Positions 17,687-26,355 of a stretch of DNA of 64,000 bases are shown piece after piece; position 1 is the first letter of the stretch, and every line of letters starts with the position of its first letter. A model generated the notes under the pieces. That model was not told the origin of the DNA, searched no databases, and saw only the letters and a program-made list of their open reading frames with translations. Source of the DNA: Negadavirga shengliensis (lineage in GTDB: Bacteria; Bacteroidota; Bacteroidia; Cytophagales; Cyclobacteriaceae); the NCBI RefSeq assembly GCF_042652345.1, contig NZ_JBHSJJ010000018.1:59516-123515 (forward strand), read 5' to 3'. A program made the translations under genes and the position numbers.

Positions 17687-17725
17687 AGCCCGGAATGGAT
17701 TTCCCACCCGGGCCTTGAAGACCCA

Positions 17726-17917
17726 TCAGGCCTTCGCCTTTTTTCTTCTATAACCCACATACAATAAAATACAAGCCACCATCAGAAGAATAATATTTCC
17801 CCAGACATAGCCTTTGCCATATTCCGCCAGGGCGGCATAGTCTGTAAGATAAGGTGAAATATTGTACAGAGATACAGCCAACACCAAAAACCCCAATATT
17901 ATGGTTGCTTTTTTCAT
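17726..17917 (-). CDS. Small two-helix membrane protein
   Basis: 63 residues: MKKATIILGFLVLAVSLYNI forms one helix, a 20-residue polar loop follows, and WGNIILLMVACILLYVGY forms the second, ending in a basic RRKKAKA tail (positive-inside). Family not recognised. It follows the Bor-like gene by 17 bp on the same strand, so they probably share the promoter at 18272-18279. Confidence 0.6.
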   Translation of the reverse strand: MKKATIILGFLVLAVSLYNISPYLTDYAALAEYGKGYVWGNIILLMVACILLYVGYRRKKAKA

Positions 17918-17934
17918 TTGCCTTTATAGAAGAG

Positions 17935-18228
17935 TTACTTTGTAACAACAGTCGTGGTAGGAGAATATATGCCGAGGGTTATGGCATTGATCAGTCCATC
18001 TACAAAAGTATGTTGAATAGTTACTTCATAATTTTCAGCACCACCGGCCATTTCGTTGACATCAGAAATGCCCACAGGCGCCAGACCATAGATCAAATAA
18101 TGGTTCATTCGTTTAACTTCAATCCCTGTTTGAGGGCCGTTTCCGACTGTCCATGTGTAAGTGTAGCAGGAAGTTGCACCCATAAATAAAATGAGCACAC
18201 TCATCAAATTAATCAAAATTCTTTTCAT
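17935..18228 (-). CDS. Bor-family lipoprotein
   Basis: 97 residues. Signal peptide with lipobox GATSC (Cys21). The remainder aligns with phage lambda Bor along its length: HYLIYGLAPVG matches HHFFVSGIG, then GGAEN, QHTFVDGL and ITLGIYSP match GGAEN, QQTFVNGL and ITLGIYTP of Bor. Lambda Bor is an outer-membrane lipoprotein made from the prophage and linked to serum survival. Here no phage genes are near; it is a chromosomal member of the family, function unknown. Followed by a small membrane protein gene. Confidence 0.85.
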   Translation of the reverse strand: MKRILINLMSVLILFMGATSCYTYTWTVGNGPQTGIEVKRMNHYLIYGLAPVGISDVNEMAGGAENYEVTIQHTFVDGLINAITLGIYSPTTTVVTK

Positions 18229-18271
18229 TTCTGTAAAAATTTAACGGTTAGTTATTGAATAGATTTACTAT

Positions 18272-18279
18272 CAAAGATA
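18272..18279 (-). promoter_or_regulatory. Candidate -7 element for the Bor-like gene
   Basis: Minus-strand TATCTTTG, exact TAnnTTTG match, about 44 bp upstream of the start. The adjacent upstream sequence is a dyad (18285-18316) covering the -33 region. Confidence 0.5.
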
Positions 18280-18284
18280 ATAAA

Positions 18285-18316
18285 AAAACAACCTCAACAG
18301 AAGTTGTAGTTGTTTT
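18285..18316. other. Dyad/hairpin between divergent genes
   Basis: AAAACAAC-CT-CAAC-AGAA-GTTG-TA-GTTGTTTT: outer arms of eight bases and inner arms of four pair perfectly around a 2x2 internal loop and an AGAA loop. A/T runs at both ends make it look like a bidirectional terminator, yet both flanking genes point away from it. It overlaps the expected -33 region of the Bor-like gene, so it may be an operator or mark a small RNA. Confidence 0.5.
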
Positions 18317-18471
18317 ATGAATCAAAAAATATATTGTAAAATACATAATTTATAATTTCAAATATTTTATTTCACATCTGGATCAGAATTTTGCCGGTTA
18401 TGGGGAAGAAGCCGGGGCATGGGTTTAAATCCCGGATAATTCTTAAATTGCAGTGAATTAATAAAAAGGCA

Positions 18472-19839
18472 ATGATTTACAATTCCATCATAGAGACCAT
18501 AGGAAACACACCTCTTGTCAGGTTGAACAGACTCAATAGGGGAATCAAAGGAGATATATTGGTTAAAGTCGAATACTTTAACCCCGGAAACTCCATGAAG
18601 GACAGAATGGCGGTGAAAATGGTGGAGGATGCAGAGAAGGCGGGCGTTCTTAAGCCAGGTGGGACCATCATAGAAGGAACAAGCGGGAATACGGGGATGG
18701 GATTGGCGCTTACCGCAATAGCCAAAGGGTACAGATGCATTTTCACCATGGCTGATAAACAGTCCAAAGAAAAAATCGATATCCTTAAGGCTGTGGGTGC
18801 AGAGGTGATCGTGTGCCCAACCAATGTGGCCCCCGACGACCCCAGGTCCTATTATTCAGTAGCCAAAAAGCTCAACAAGGAAATACCCAACTCTTTTTAT
18901 CCCAACCAGTATGACAATCTTTCAAACTGGAAGGCCCATTATGAAACTACGGGTCCTGAAATATGGCGTGACACCGAGGGCAAGGTGACGCATTTTGCGG
19001 CGGGAGTAGGGACAGGAGGGACCATATCCGGCTCTGCCAAATACCTGAAGGAGCAAAATAAAAATGTGGTATCGGTAGGTATAGATACCTATGGCTCTGT
19101 ATTTAAAAAATACAAGGAGACCGGTATTTTTGATCCGGATGAGATATATCCCTATTTGACGGAAGGGATCGGGGAGGACATATTGCCTCAGAATGTGGAC
19201 TTTTCAATGATAGACTACTTTGTAAAGGTGACTGACAAAGACGCGGCGGTCATGACCAGGAGACTTTCGAGGGAGGAGGGGCTTTTTGTGGGCTGGTCCT
19301 GCGGGTCCGCGGTGCACGGGGCATTGGAATACGCCAAAGAAAACCTTAAAGAGGGCGACGTAATGGTTATTTTGTTGCCGGATCACGGAACCAGGTATTT
19401 GGGAAAAATCTATAACGACGATTGGATGAGGAATCATGGATTTCTTGAAGACAAATCATTTGGTACAGCAAGGGACATAATAGACGCAAGAAACGGAACA
19501 CAGCAACTGGTTGTGGTACAAAAAGGGGACAAGGTCCGAGAGGCTATCACATTGATGAATGCAAAAAGTGTATCCCAGATCCCGGTGATGGAAAATGGAC
19601 AGGTTGTGGGTAGCATCACGGACAATAAGCTGTTACTCAGGATAATTGAAAATCCGGAATTGAAGGATGCTCCTGTAGAGGAAGTAATGGAAGAATCCAT
19701 GAAGTTTGTGGCCCTGGACAGTACATTGGATGTGCTTTCCTCTATGGTGGACAAGGAAAAAGCGGTTTTGGTCAGGGATCATCACCATCAGATTCATATC
19801 ATTACCAAACACGATATCCTCGAAGCCATCACCAAATGA
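18472..19839 (+). CDS. Cystathionine beta-synthase
   Basis: 455 residues. The PLP-dependent fold-type II domain (1-320) carries the Schiff-base Lys43 in NSMKDRMA and the phosphate loop EGTSGNTGMGLA, later GVGTGGTISG. Two CBS domains follow (~340-455: KVREAITLMNAKSVSQIPV and SMKFVALDSTLDVLSS). This layout, without a heme domain, is that of bacterial cystathionine beta-synthases: serine plus homocysteine to cystathionine. A cysteine synthase activity is the main alternative, but the CBS pair favours the former. Single transcription unit. Confidence 0.9.
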   Translation: MIYNSIIETIGNTPLVRLNRLNRGIKGDILVKVEYFNPGNSMKDRMAVKMVEDAEKAGVLKPGGTIIEGTSGNTGMGLALTAIAKGYRCIFTMADKQSKEKIDILKAVGAEVIVCPTNVAPDDPRSYYSVAKKLNKEIPNSFYPNQYDNLSNWKAHYETTGPEIWRDTEGKVTHFAAGVGTGGTISGSAKYLKEQNKNVVSVGIDTYGSVFKKYKETGIFDPDEIYPYLTEGIGEDILPQNVDFSMIDYFVKVTDKDAAVMTRRLSREEGLFVGWSCGSAVHGALEYAKENLKEGDVMVILLPDHGTRYLGKIYNDDWMRNHGFLEDKSFGTARDIIDARNGTQQLVVVQKGDKVREAITLMNAKSVSQIPVMENGQVVGSITDNKLLLRIIENPELKDAPVEEVMEESMKFVALDSTLDVLSSMVDKEKAVLVRDHHHQIHIITKHDILEAITK

Positions 19840-19907
19840 TTTATCATGTAAATTTTTGATATTCCCGATAAGATATTTTACAATTCTTCTCTTATCCTTT
19901 CTTCTCT

Positions 19908-20540
19908 ATGTATAGAAAAAAATTAGACCGGCTGATCGAGGCTGAATATGACTTTGATATCAAAACTGGATTTTTAAGAGGCTGGGAAATCTTCAAAGCA
20001 GTACCTATTTACTCCGTAGCATACACGTTGCTGATACTTTCCATCCAGTTTCTGTTCGTTATATATGCACCTGATTTCGTGTTTGTGTTCAGTGTGTTTT
20101 TGGCTGGCCCCATGTTTGCAGGCTTTTATCTCGTCGCGAACAAAGTCAGCCAACATGAAGAAGTGATTTATCCCGATTATTTTAAAGGGTTTGCTTACTA
20201 TATTCCTATCATTCTGGTGTGGGTGGTGGGGCAGCTGTTGACTGTGGTTGGTATACTGTTGTTGGTGATACCGGGCATTTATCTTATCATCGGGTACATG
20301 TTTGCCATTTTGATGAATTTATTCGGAGGGCTTGATTTTTGGAATTCATTGGAGTATAGTAGGAAACTCATCCATAAAAGATGGTGGAAATTTCTGGTTT
20401 TCGGTTTACTTATTGCTTTATTGAATATTATTGGGGCCTTTATTTTCGTTTTTGGTTTAGCAGTGACTATTCCTGTCACCTATTACGCTATCTATAGTGT
20501 TTTTGAAAAAATCACAAAAAAAACGCTGCTTGGGGAATGA
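19908..20540 (+). CDS. Multi-pass membrane protein of unknown function
   Basis: 210 residues with five to six hydrophobic segments, an N-terminal polar stretch (KKLDRLIEAEYDFDIKTGFLRGWEIFK) and conserved-looking interhelical loops such as SLEYSRKLIHKRWWKFL. The repeated helix-GxxxxxP-helix look (VVGILLLVIPGIYLIIGYMF) recalls the glycerophosphodiesterase membrane-domain/DUF975-like superfamily common in Bacteroidota. No function can be given. It stands 68 bp after the CBS gene on the same strand. Confidence 0.72.
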   Translation: MYRKKLDRLIEAEYDFDIKTGFLRGWEIFKAVPIYSVAYTLLILSIQFLFVIYAPDFVFVFSVFLAGPMFAGFYLVANKVSQHEEVIYPDYFKGFAYYIPIILVWVVGQLLTVVGILLLVIPGIYLIIGYMFAILMNLFGGLDFWNSLEYSRKLIHKRWWKFLVFGLLIALLNIIGAFIFVFGLAVTIPVTYYAIYSVFEKITKKTLLGE

Positions 20541-20665
20541 TGGGCGCCTTGTTTGCCTTATATTTGGATTTCATTCGCTCCTTTAGTAAATTCATGGAAT
20601 TCAGCAAGATAAGAATGAAAGAAGTGACTTTATGACTTGAGCGTCCTGCTTTGAAAAAAAAGGAA

Positions 20666-20682
20666 TTGGTATGGAGTTTGCA
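20666..20682 (+). promoter_or_regulatory. Candidate sigma-54 promoter for the hybrid kinase
   Basis: TTGGTATGGAGTTTGCA fits the -24/-12 consensus YTGGCACGNNNNTTGCW with only two C-to-T changes and the exact GG-N10-GC spacing. The transcript would begin about 20 bp before the ATG at 20712. The neighbouring convergent gene encodes a sigma-54 activator. Confidence 0.6.
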
Positions 20683-20711
20683 ATACATTGCATTTGATAA
20701 TTTGACTAAAT

Positions 20712-23243
20712 ATGGCTTTCAACGCGAGGGTTAAGGTTATTATTGGGTTTTTTCTGGCCGTTTGTTTAACAGTTGGGGTAAGCGCTGTCACCTATTTCAG
20801 TGTCAGAAAGCTTTTGGACTCTGTGGAATCATTGTCCGAACCAAACGAAAAGCTGCGGGAGCTAAACTACCTTCTAGCTGATATCTATCAATTGGACAAG
20901 TCCAGGGTTTTGTTTTTAGAAGGGGATACCACAGAGAATGTGGATTATTTTTCACGAATCCAGGAGAGGCTTTCGAAACTTGAGGCGCTTTCGGCGGATA
21001 CCTCAGAAGTCCAGCAGATAAAAAAAATCGGATACAGTGTCAATGAACTGCTTGTGGTGTACAGAGGCCTTGAAGATGTAAAGAATAATCTTCTCAGCAG
21101 GAATTTCACCAGAGAGGCATTAAACAATATAGAAAGGAAAATCAGAAGGAAGGAGGAGTTAAGCCGGCTTCAAAGCCTGGGAAAAATCCGGATCAATCCC
21201 GCTTCCACCAACAACAATAACAGAAGTCCTGAGCCTGCAAACAGGGATTCGGTGCCTAACTCAGCGCCTAACACAGAAGCACCCAGAAACCTTTTCTCAG
21301 GCGCTGAAAAGGTGGAAATGGAACGCCTCCTGACAAAGCTGAGGTTGAATCTGAACAGGGTAGGGAATGAGACATGCAGTCAGTTTTCTGATTCCGATTC
21401 CATCATTTACGCGGTGAGACAAATGGTGCTGGACATCAATTACGAAGAGCGCAGTTTACGATCCAGGTTGGGTGCATTGGAGCAGGAGCTTACCAATAAA
21501 AACAAGGAACTGATCATAAGCATACAGGATATCGTGACTTCTTTGCAGAACGAAGCGCTTATGGCATCCAAGTCCGAGAATGAATCTGCTTATGAATTGA
21601 CTTATAAATTGTCCCTTTTGTTGGGGATGTTGATCATTGTGGGAGTCATCGGCTCTACAGGGTTTATTTTCAGCATCATAAAGGAAATTAAGAAATCCGA
21701 AACGTTCCAAAAGCAGCTTACCGAGGCCAAGCAAAGATCCGATAAGTTGGCTAAAGCCAAGCAGGATTTTCTGGCCAGCATGAGCCATGAGATCAGGAAT
21801 CCTTTGCATGTGATACAGGGATATAATGAGGCTTTGGAAAAAACACCTCTTAACCGTGACCAGGAAGAATACGTAAGGATGGTCAATTTTGCTTCGGATA
21901 CCCTATTGGGGATAGTCAACGATATCCTTGATTTTTCGAAACTTGAGGCTGGAAAGATTAAAATTGAAAATGCACCATTTAATCCGCTTAGGCTTTTTAA
22001 AGACATACAGCAATTCTTTGACCATAAGGCCGCGGAAAAGGGTCTTGTCCTGGAAATGGATATTTCCGTACCGGATCAAAAATGGCTCGTGGGGGATGAA
22101 CTCAGGATCAATCAGATTTTAAACAACCTTATCTCTAATGCGATTAAGTTTACTGAAAAAGGTAAAGTCAGGGTCTTGGTTAAATATGAAGAGGAGGATA
22201 GACTCATTATTGAAGTAGAGGATACGGGGATGGGTATGACAGCTGAGATGCAAAAAACGCTTTTCCGTGAATTCAATCAGGGGGATGGAAGCATTTCGAG
22301 AAGATTTGGAGGGACTGGTTTGGGGCTGGCTATCGTCAAAAAGCTCGTAGATTTACAGAGGGGGGAGATTCTGGTAGAAAGTGAATTGGGAGAGGGAACC
22401 CAAATGTCTGTAAGCTTACCCACTGAACTGGTGGATGCGGGGGAACTCCAGCCTGAGTTGGACCCTCGGAGGTATACAATGGATGGTCTCAAAGTGTTGT
22501 TGGTAGATGATGATCCGGTAGGATTGAAATTCTCTGAACTTTTGATTAAAAACCTTGGTGCCAAGGTGAGTTCATATACAGGTGGGGTGGATTTTCAGGG
22601 TAATTTCAGGAAAGAGGCATTTGATTTGGCTTTGATAGATGTTCAGATGCCGGAGGTGGATGGCTATCAGGTGCTGAAACAATTGCGACAGATGGAGCAA
22701 TATAAGAAGGTGCCCATTTTTGCGATGACGGCCAATGTTTTTGCGAAGGAAAGAGAAAAAATGGAAGAAGAAGGGTTTGATGGTCTGATTTTAAAGCCAT
22801 TTAAGGAAAAGGAACTGGTGGCCAAGTTGTTACAATACATACCTCTCAATGATACTGGAAATATCGTGATCACCGAGCCGGCTTGTCCCGGGGAAAACCA
22901 AAAGTATGACCTTTCCGGGATCAAGAAATTCTGTATGGGAGATGAAACGCTCTTTAAGGAGGTTTTGGAAGATTTTTATACACAGACCGGTTCAGACCTC
23001 CTTTCCATGAACAGGGCTTTGGGTATGGAGGACTATCGTCAAATAAGGGAAATTGCCCACCAACTTTCCAGTCGCCTGGGACAATTAAAGATATCTGAAA
23101 GCAGACTTGCCAAAGAATTGGAGATAGATTTAAAAAACGGCAGGACAGATGAGATTGAAGAAAAAATATGGATACTTACAGAACAGGTAAATAATCTTTT
23201 AGAGGAAATATCCAGGGAGTTGGGCCTTTCGGTAAGTGCCTGA
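20712..23243 (+). CDS. Hybrid sensor histidine kinase with receiver and Hpt domains
   Basis: 843 residues. Membrane helix ~7-28, extracytoplasmic helical region to ~300 with an Asn/Pro/Ser-rich stretch (~165-195), second helix ~300-322. HisKA with FLASMSHEIRNPLH (His near 358), HATPase_c with NNLISNAIKFTEKG, EDTGMGM and GGTGLGLAI, receiver with LLVDDD and the acceptor Asp in LALIDVQMPEVDGY (near 642), and an Hpt domain with IAHQLSSRLGQLK (His near 782). A full phosphorelay chain therefore ends in Hpt and needs an external receiver. The sigma-54 response regulator encoded tail to tail one base away is the obvious candidate. Confidence 0.92.
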   Translation: MAFNARVKVIIGFFLAVCLTVGVSAVTYFSVRKLLDSVESLSEPNEKLRELNYLLADIYQLDKSRVLFLEGDTTENVDYFSRIQERLSKLEALSADTSEVQQIKKIGYSVNELLVVYRGLEDVKNNLLSRNFTREALNNIERKIRRKEELSRLQSLGKIRINPASTNNNNRSPEPANRDSVPNSAPNTEAPRNLFSGAEKVEMERLLTKLRLNLNRVGNETCSQFSDSDSIIYAVRQMVLDINYEERSLRSRLGALEQELTNKNKELIISIQDIVTSLQNEALMASKSENESAYELTYKLSLLLGMLIIVGVIGSTGFIFSIIKEIKKSETFQKQLTEAKQRSDKLAKAKQDFLASMSHEIRNPLHVIQGYNEALEKTPLNRDQEEYVRMVNFASDTLLGIVNDILDFSKLEAGKIKIENAPFNPLRLFKDIQQFFDHKAAEKGLVLEMDISVPDQKWLVGDELRINQILNNLISNAIKFTEKGKVRVLVKYEEEDRLIIEVEDTGMGMTAEMQKTLFREFNQGDGSISRRFGGTGLGLAIVKKLVDLQRGEILVESELGEGTQMSVSLPTELVDAGELQPELDPRRYTMDGLKVLLVDDDPVGLKFSELLIKNLGAKVSSYTGGVDFQGNFRKEAFDLALIDVQMPEVDGYQVLKQLRQMEQYKKVPIFAMTANVFAKEREKMEEEGFDGLILKPFKEKELVAKLLQYIPLNDTGNIVITEPACPGENQKYDLSGIKKFCMGDETLFKEVLEDFYTQTGSDLLSMNRALGMEDYRQIREIAHQLSSRLGQLKISESRLAKELEIDLKNGRTDEIEEKIWILTEQVNNLLEEISRELGLSVSA

Positions 23244-23244
23244 T

Positions 23245-24612
23245 TCAACCCAGCCCATACTTTTCAAGTTTATTATAGAGTGTTTTCCTGTCCATGTTCA
23301 GTATTTTTGCGGCTTTGGATTTATTATACCTCACTTCTTCCAGCGTCTTGATGATCAGGGATTTTTCCTGCTCTTCAAATGAGGATTTAAGATCTCTGGC
23401 AGAGTTGACCTCTATTGTGGGCCGTTCAGACAGGCTCAGTTCTGAAGGGATCACTTCCGGCTGCACCTCTCCTTCATCTGAAAGCAGGACCGCCCTGCGG
23501 ATAATGTTTTTCAGTTCCCGGAGGTTGCCTGGCCAATGGTACTCCTGAAAAATTCTGATTACCTCGGGGCTGAAGCCTGGCACGTTTTTATTGAGGCTCT
23601 GATTACTTTTTTTCAAAAACAGATTGGCGAAATGGAGCAGATCCTCTTTTCTTTCTCTTAACGGAATGGCTTCGATACTGAATTCATTCAACCGGTGAAA
23701 AAGATCTTCCCGAAAATCACCGTTTCTTGCATTTTCGAGCAGATCATCATTGGTTGCCGTGATGATTCTCACGTCTACAGGTATATCTTTATTTCCGCCG
23801 ATTTTCCGGATTTTTCTTTCCTCTATGGCCCTGAGCAGTTTTACCTGAACTTCATAACTGAGGTTACCGATTTCATCCAAAAAGATGGTGCCCCCATTTG
23901 CGCTTTCAAAATGGCCGGTCTTATTGTCTATAGCTCCGGTGAAGGCTCCTTTGACGTGTCCGAAAAGTTCACTGCCTGCCAACTCTTTGGATAAAGCGCC
24001 ACAGTCCACCGCAATGAAAGGTCCGTCTTTCCTCTTGGATTTAAGGTGGATCCTTTTTGAAATGTATTCTTTGCCGGTACCGCTTTCTCCCAATACAATC
24101 ACACTCAGATCAGTGGGAGCCACCAAATTAATGTATTTTTCGGTTTTTAATGCCTGGGCACTTTTTCCCACCATGTAATCCTCGTCCCCGACAGCGGGAG
24201 TTCCTTTAGGTTCCTGCTTAAAAGATTGTTTCCTTTCCGGAAGGTGTTCCTTTTTCTTTTTAATGGCCTCTTTTACATTTAAAAGAAGCTCATCCGGATT
24301 CAATGGCTTTGTGATGTATTCGAAGGCCCCCATCTTCATGGATTTAACAGCAGTTCTTATATCCGAATAATTGGTAATAAGGATTACGGGTACGTTTGAC
24401 TTGTTTTTGATAATATAATCCAAAACATCCATCCCTGTTCCATCCGGTAACCTGTAGTCGGTTATGACCAAATCGATTTTACTTTTTTCCAATGATGCTA
24501 ACCCATCATTCACCTTGGTAGAAGTGACCAATTCAAATCCGTTTTTCTCCAGAAAATTTTTGATGATCTTTGAATAGGTCAGATCGTCTTCAATTAAAAG
24601 TATATTATTCAT
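23245..24612 (-). CDS. Sigma-54-dependent response regulator (NtrC family)
   Basis: 455 residues, complete NtrC plan. Receiver 1-120 (LLIEDDLTYSK, acceptor Asp in LVITDYRLPDG), AAA+ domain ~145-385 with Walker A GESGTGKE, the sigma-54 contact loop GAFTGA, Walker B-type GGTIFLDEIG, and a Fis-type HTH at the end (KSKAAKILNMDRKTLYNKL). It activates promoters read by RpoN. It converges on the hybrid kinase gene with a single base between the stops, and is followed upstream on the same strand by a small membrane-anchored gene. Confidence 0.95.
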   Translation of the reverse strand: MNNILLIEDDLTYSKIIKNFLEKNGFELVTSTKVNDGLASLEKSKIDLVITDYRLPDGTGMDVLDYIIKNKSNVPVILITNYSDIRTAVKSMKMGAFEYITKPLNPDELLLNVKEAIKKKKEHLPERKQSFKQEPKGTPAVGDEDYMVGKSAQALKTEKYINLVAPTDLSVIVLGESGTGKEYISKRIHLKSKRKDGPFIAVDCGALSKELAGSELFGHVKGAFTGAIDNKTGHFESANGGTIFLDEIGNLSYEVQVKLLRAIEERKIRKIGGNKDIPVDVRIITATNDDLLENARNGDFREDLFHRLNEFSIEAIPLRERKEDLLHFANLFLKKSNQSLNKNVPGFSPEVIRIFQEYHWPGNLRELKNIIRRAVLLSDEGEVQPEVIPSELSLSERPTIEVNSARDLKSSFEEQEKSLIIKTLEEVRYNKSKAAKILNMDRKTLYNKLEKYGLG

Positions 24613-24677
24613 GTCCTGTTTGATATTTGATATGTTTTGTGGAGTGTTTATCTAGTTCCTAGTAAAGATAAAATAAA

Positions 24678-24702
24678 AGCACCGATTTATACAATCAGTG
24701 CT
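24678..24702 (-). terminator. Terminator of the 24746-25111 gene
   Basis: Ten-base arms AGCACCGATT and AATCAGTGCT (one mismatch) around TATAC; on the minus strand the hairpin is followed by TTTATTTTATC. It separates the small gene from the NtrC-type gene. Confidence 0.7.
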
Positions 24703-24745
24703 CCTTTGAAAAACTGGGTATGGCCTTGGGCCATACTCATAAAAA

Positions 24746-25111
24746 TCAGGGGTCTACAATGGCTCCGTTTTGGTCATAAAGGACCATAATCTGAAAATTG
24801 TCCACATCCAGAAAACAAACGTCATAATAGAATGAATTGTTCTTTGATATTTTACTGATTGTGGCTATTTCCAGATCATTGATCAAACTGTCCAATTCAA
24901 TGACTTTTTGAATTTTCCGGGGGAGATCCTTCTCAGAAATCCTTACCGTATCTTTCATTCCAGTTTTTTCGTAAACTGGCACCGTGACGTCCAAATGCAG
25001 TCCGTCACCAACTATATTGTCCCTCAAACTTTGCTGGTATTTAAGTAGCGTAATGAGGGTCAACAATATCATTCCGGCAATCAGTGCTAGTGTCAAAATC
25101 AATTGCTTCAT
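24746..25111 (-). CDS. Membrane-anchored small protein of unknown function
   Basis: 121 residues from MKQLILTLALIAG; an ATG 33 bases further upstream adds eleven polar residues before the helix and overlaps a weak sigma-54-like element. One N-terminal membrane helix (~3-24), then a soluble domain with acidic and aromatic residues (DLEIATISKISKNNSFYYDV). No family recognised. Own terminator at 24678-24702. Confidence 0.65.
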   Translation of the reverse strand: MKQLILTLALIAGMILLTLITLLKYQQSLRDNIVGDGLHLDVTVPVYEKTGMKDTVRISEKDLPRKIQKVIELDSLINDLEIATISKISKNNSFYYDVCFLDVDNFQIMVLYDQNGAIVDP

Positions 25112-25371
25112 GTTGTTAAACTCATATCTATAAAAAAAATTCATTTACCATGCCAAAAAATAAAAGTCCGTTGTTCCTGTTTATCAAGTGATTTTTAAAT
25201 TTAATCTGGGGAACAGTTACTCAAACTGACGATTTTTTTCCTTGTTTGAGGATTAGGATATATTTCCTAAATTTGTATTTCGATCGTATATCATAACTCT
25301 TCGCTTGCATTCCCTCAGATGCCTAAATCTGGGGGATATTTTTTTAGGGTTTTTGTTTAAAATAATCCGGT

Positions 25372-25379
25372 TATTTTTG
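25372..25379 (+). promoter_or_regulatory. Candidate -7 element for murI
   Basis: TATTTTTG, exact TAnnTTTG match, 20 bp before the ATG at 25400, with a TTTG at 25352-25355 (16-bp spacing). It overlaps the alternative GTG start at 25379 and so argues against it. Confidence 0.55.
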
Positions 25380-25399
25380 TGTCCTTAAAACCTTTGACA

Positions 25400-26215
25400 A
25401 TGAAAAACACAGCCCAAGCACCTATCGGTATTTTTGACAGCGGCATCGGTGGCCTCACCGTGGCGAGAGCGGTCAAGTCACTTTTGCCTTTTGAACGGAT
25501 CATTTATTTTGGAGACACCGCCCACCTTCCTTATGGGGATAAAAGCACAGCGGCGATCCAAGCTTATTCGATTAAAATCGCCGATGTTTTGCTTCAGGCC
25601 CGCTGTAAAATGATTTTGATTGCTTGTAACTCGGCTTCCGCCGCTGCTTATGATCTTGTAAAAGCCTATGTGGCTTCCAAAGCACATGTTTTCAATGTGA
25701 TTGATCCGGTAATCCATTACCTGAGAGAACACCATCCGGGAGAGCGGGTGGGATTGATAGGCACTAAACAAACGGTTAACTCAGGGGTTTATCTTCGAAA
25801 GGTCAATGAGTTGGAAGCGGGGATTGAACTTAGATCCCTTGCCACTCCGCTGCTCGCGCCTATGATTGAAGAAGGGTTCCATTTAAAAGAAATAAGTGAG
25901 GATATAATAGCCTCCTACTTGGACCAGCCCGAACTTAATGGTACAAAGGCATTGGTGCTGGGATGTACCCATTATCCATTGATCAAAGAGCAAATTAAGG
26001 GATTTTACAAGGGAGAGATGGACGTGATAGACAGCTCTGAAACGGTGGCACATGCGGTGAAAGCATTTTTGGAATACCATCAGATGACAGCAAGACAAAA
26101 ATCAGCGGAAGAAGACAGTTTTTTGGTGTCTGATTATACCCAATCTTTTGAAAATACAACCAAATTATTCTTTGGCAAACAGGTTCACCTTCAAAAATAT
26201 CCACTATGGGAATGA
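25400..26215 (+). CDS. murI: Glutamate racemase
   Basis: 271 residues. IGIFDSGIGGLTV at the N-terminus, the two catalytic cysteines Cys76 (LIACNSAS) and Cys189 (LGCTHYPLI), and the HLPYGDKS loop. It converts L- to D-glutamate for peptidoglycan in the cytoplasm. Start placed at the ATG at 25400 because the upstream GTG lies within the promoter. Confidence 0.96.
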   Translation: MKNTAQAPIGIFDSGIGGLTVARAVKSLLPFERIIYFGDTAHLPYGDKSTAAIQAYSIKIADVLLQARCKMILIACNSASAAAYDLVKAYVASKAHVFNVIDPVIHYLREHHPGERVGLIGTKQTVNSGVYLRKVNELEAGIELRSLATPLLAPMIEEGFHLKEISEDIIASYLDQPELNGTKALVLGCTHYPLIKEQIKGFYKGEMDVIDSSETVAHAVKAFLEYHQMTARQKSAEEDSFLVSDYTQSFENTTKLFFGKQVHLQKYPLWE

Positions 26216-26321
26216 TCTTTTTTGCTTTTTTTACAAATAAAATTTCCGCAAAGTCTCCGCTGTCATCAGGGAGAGGCGCATAAAGATGGGAGAACGAGTA
26301 CTTTTCCTAATAAAAAAGGCT

Positions 26322-26329
26322 TAACTTTG
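26322..26329 (+). promoter_or_regulatory. Candidate -7 element for the PurF-like gene
   Basis: TAACTTTG, exact TAnnTTTG match, 27 bp before the ATG at 26356. It rules out the in-frame GTG at 26329 as start. Confidence 0.55.
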
Positions 26330-26355
26330 TGGTGAAATTATTCCTCGCCAATTCT

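Noticed and set aside
17688..17740. Terminator after pyrB
   Set aside because: The GCCCGG/CCGGGC repeat lacks a T-tract, and a second small hairpin lies inside the coding end of the opposite gene; not convincing.
20541..20557. Second sigma-54-like match TGGGCGCCTTGTTTGCC
   Set aside because: Several consensus bases differ and it lies about 155 bp from the kinase start; the match at 20666 is better placed.
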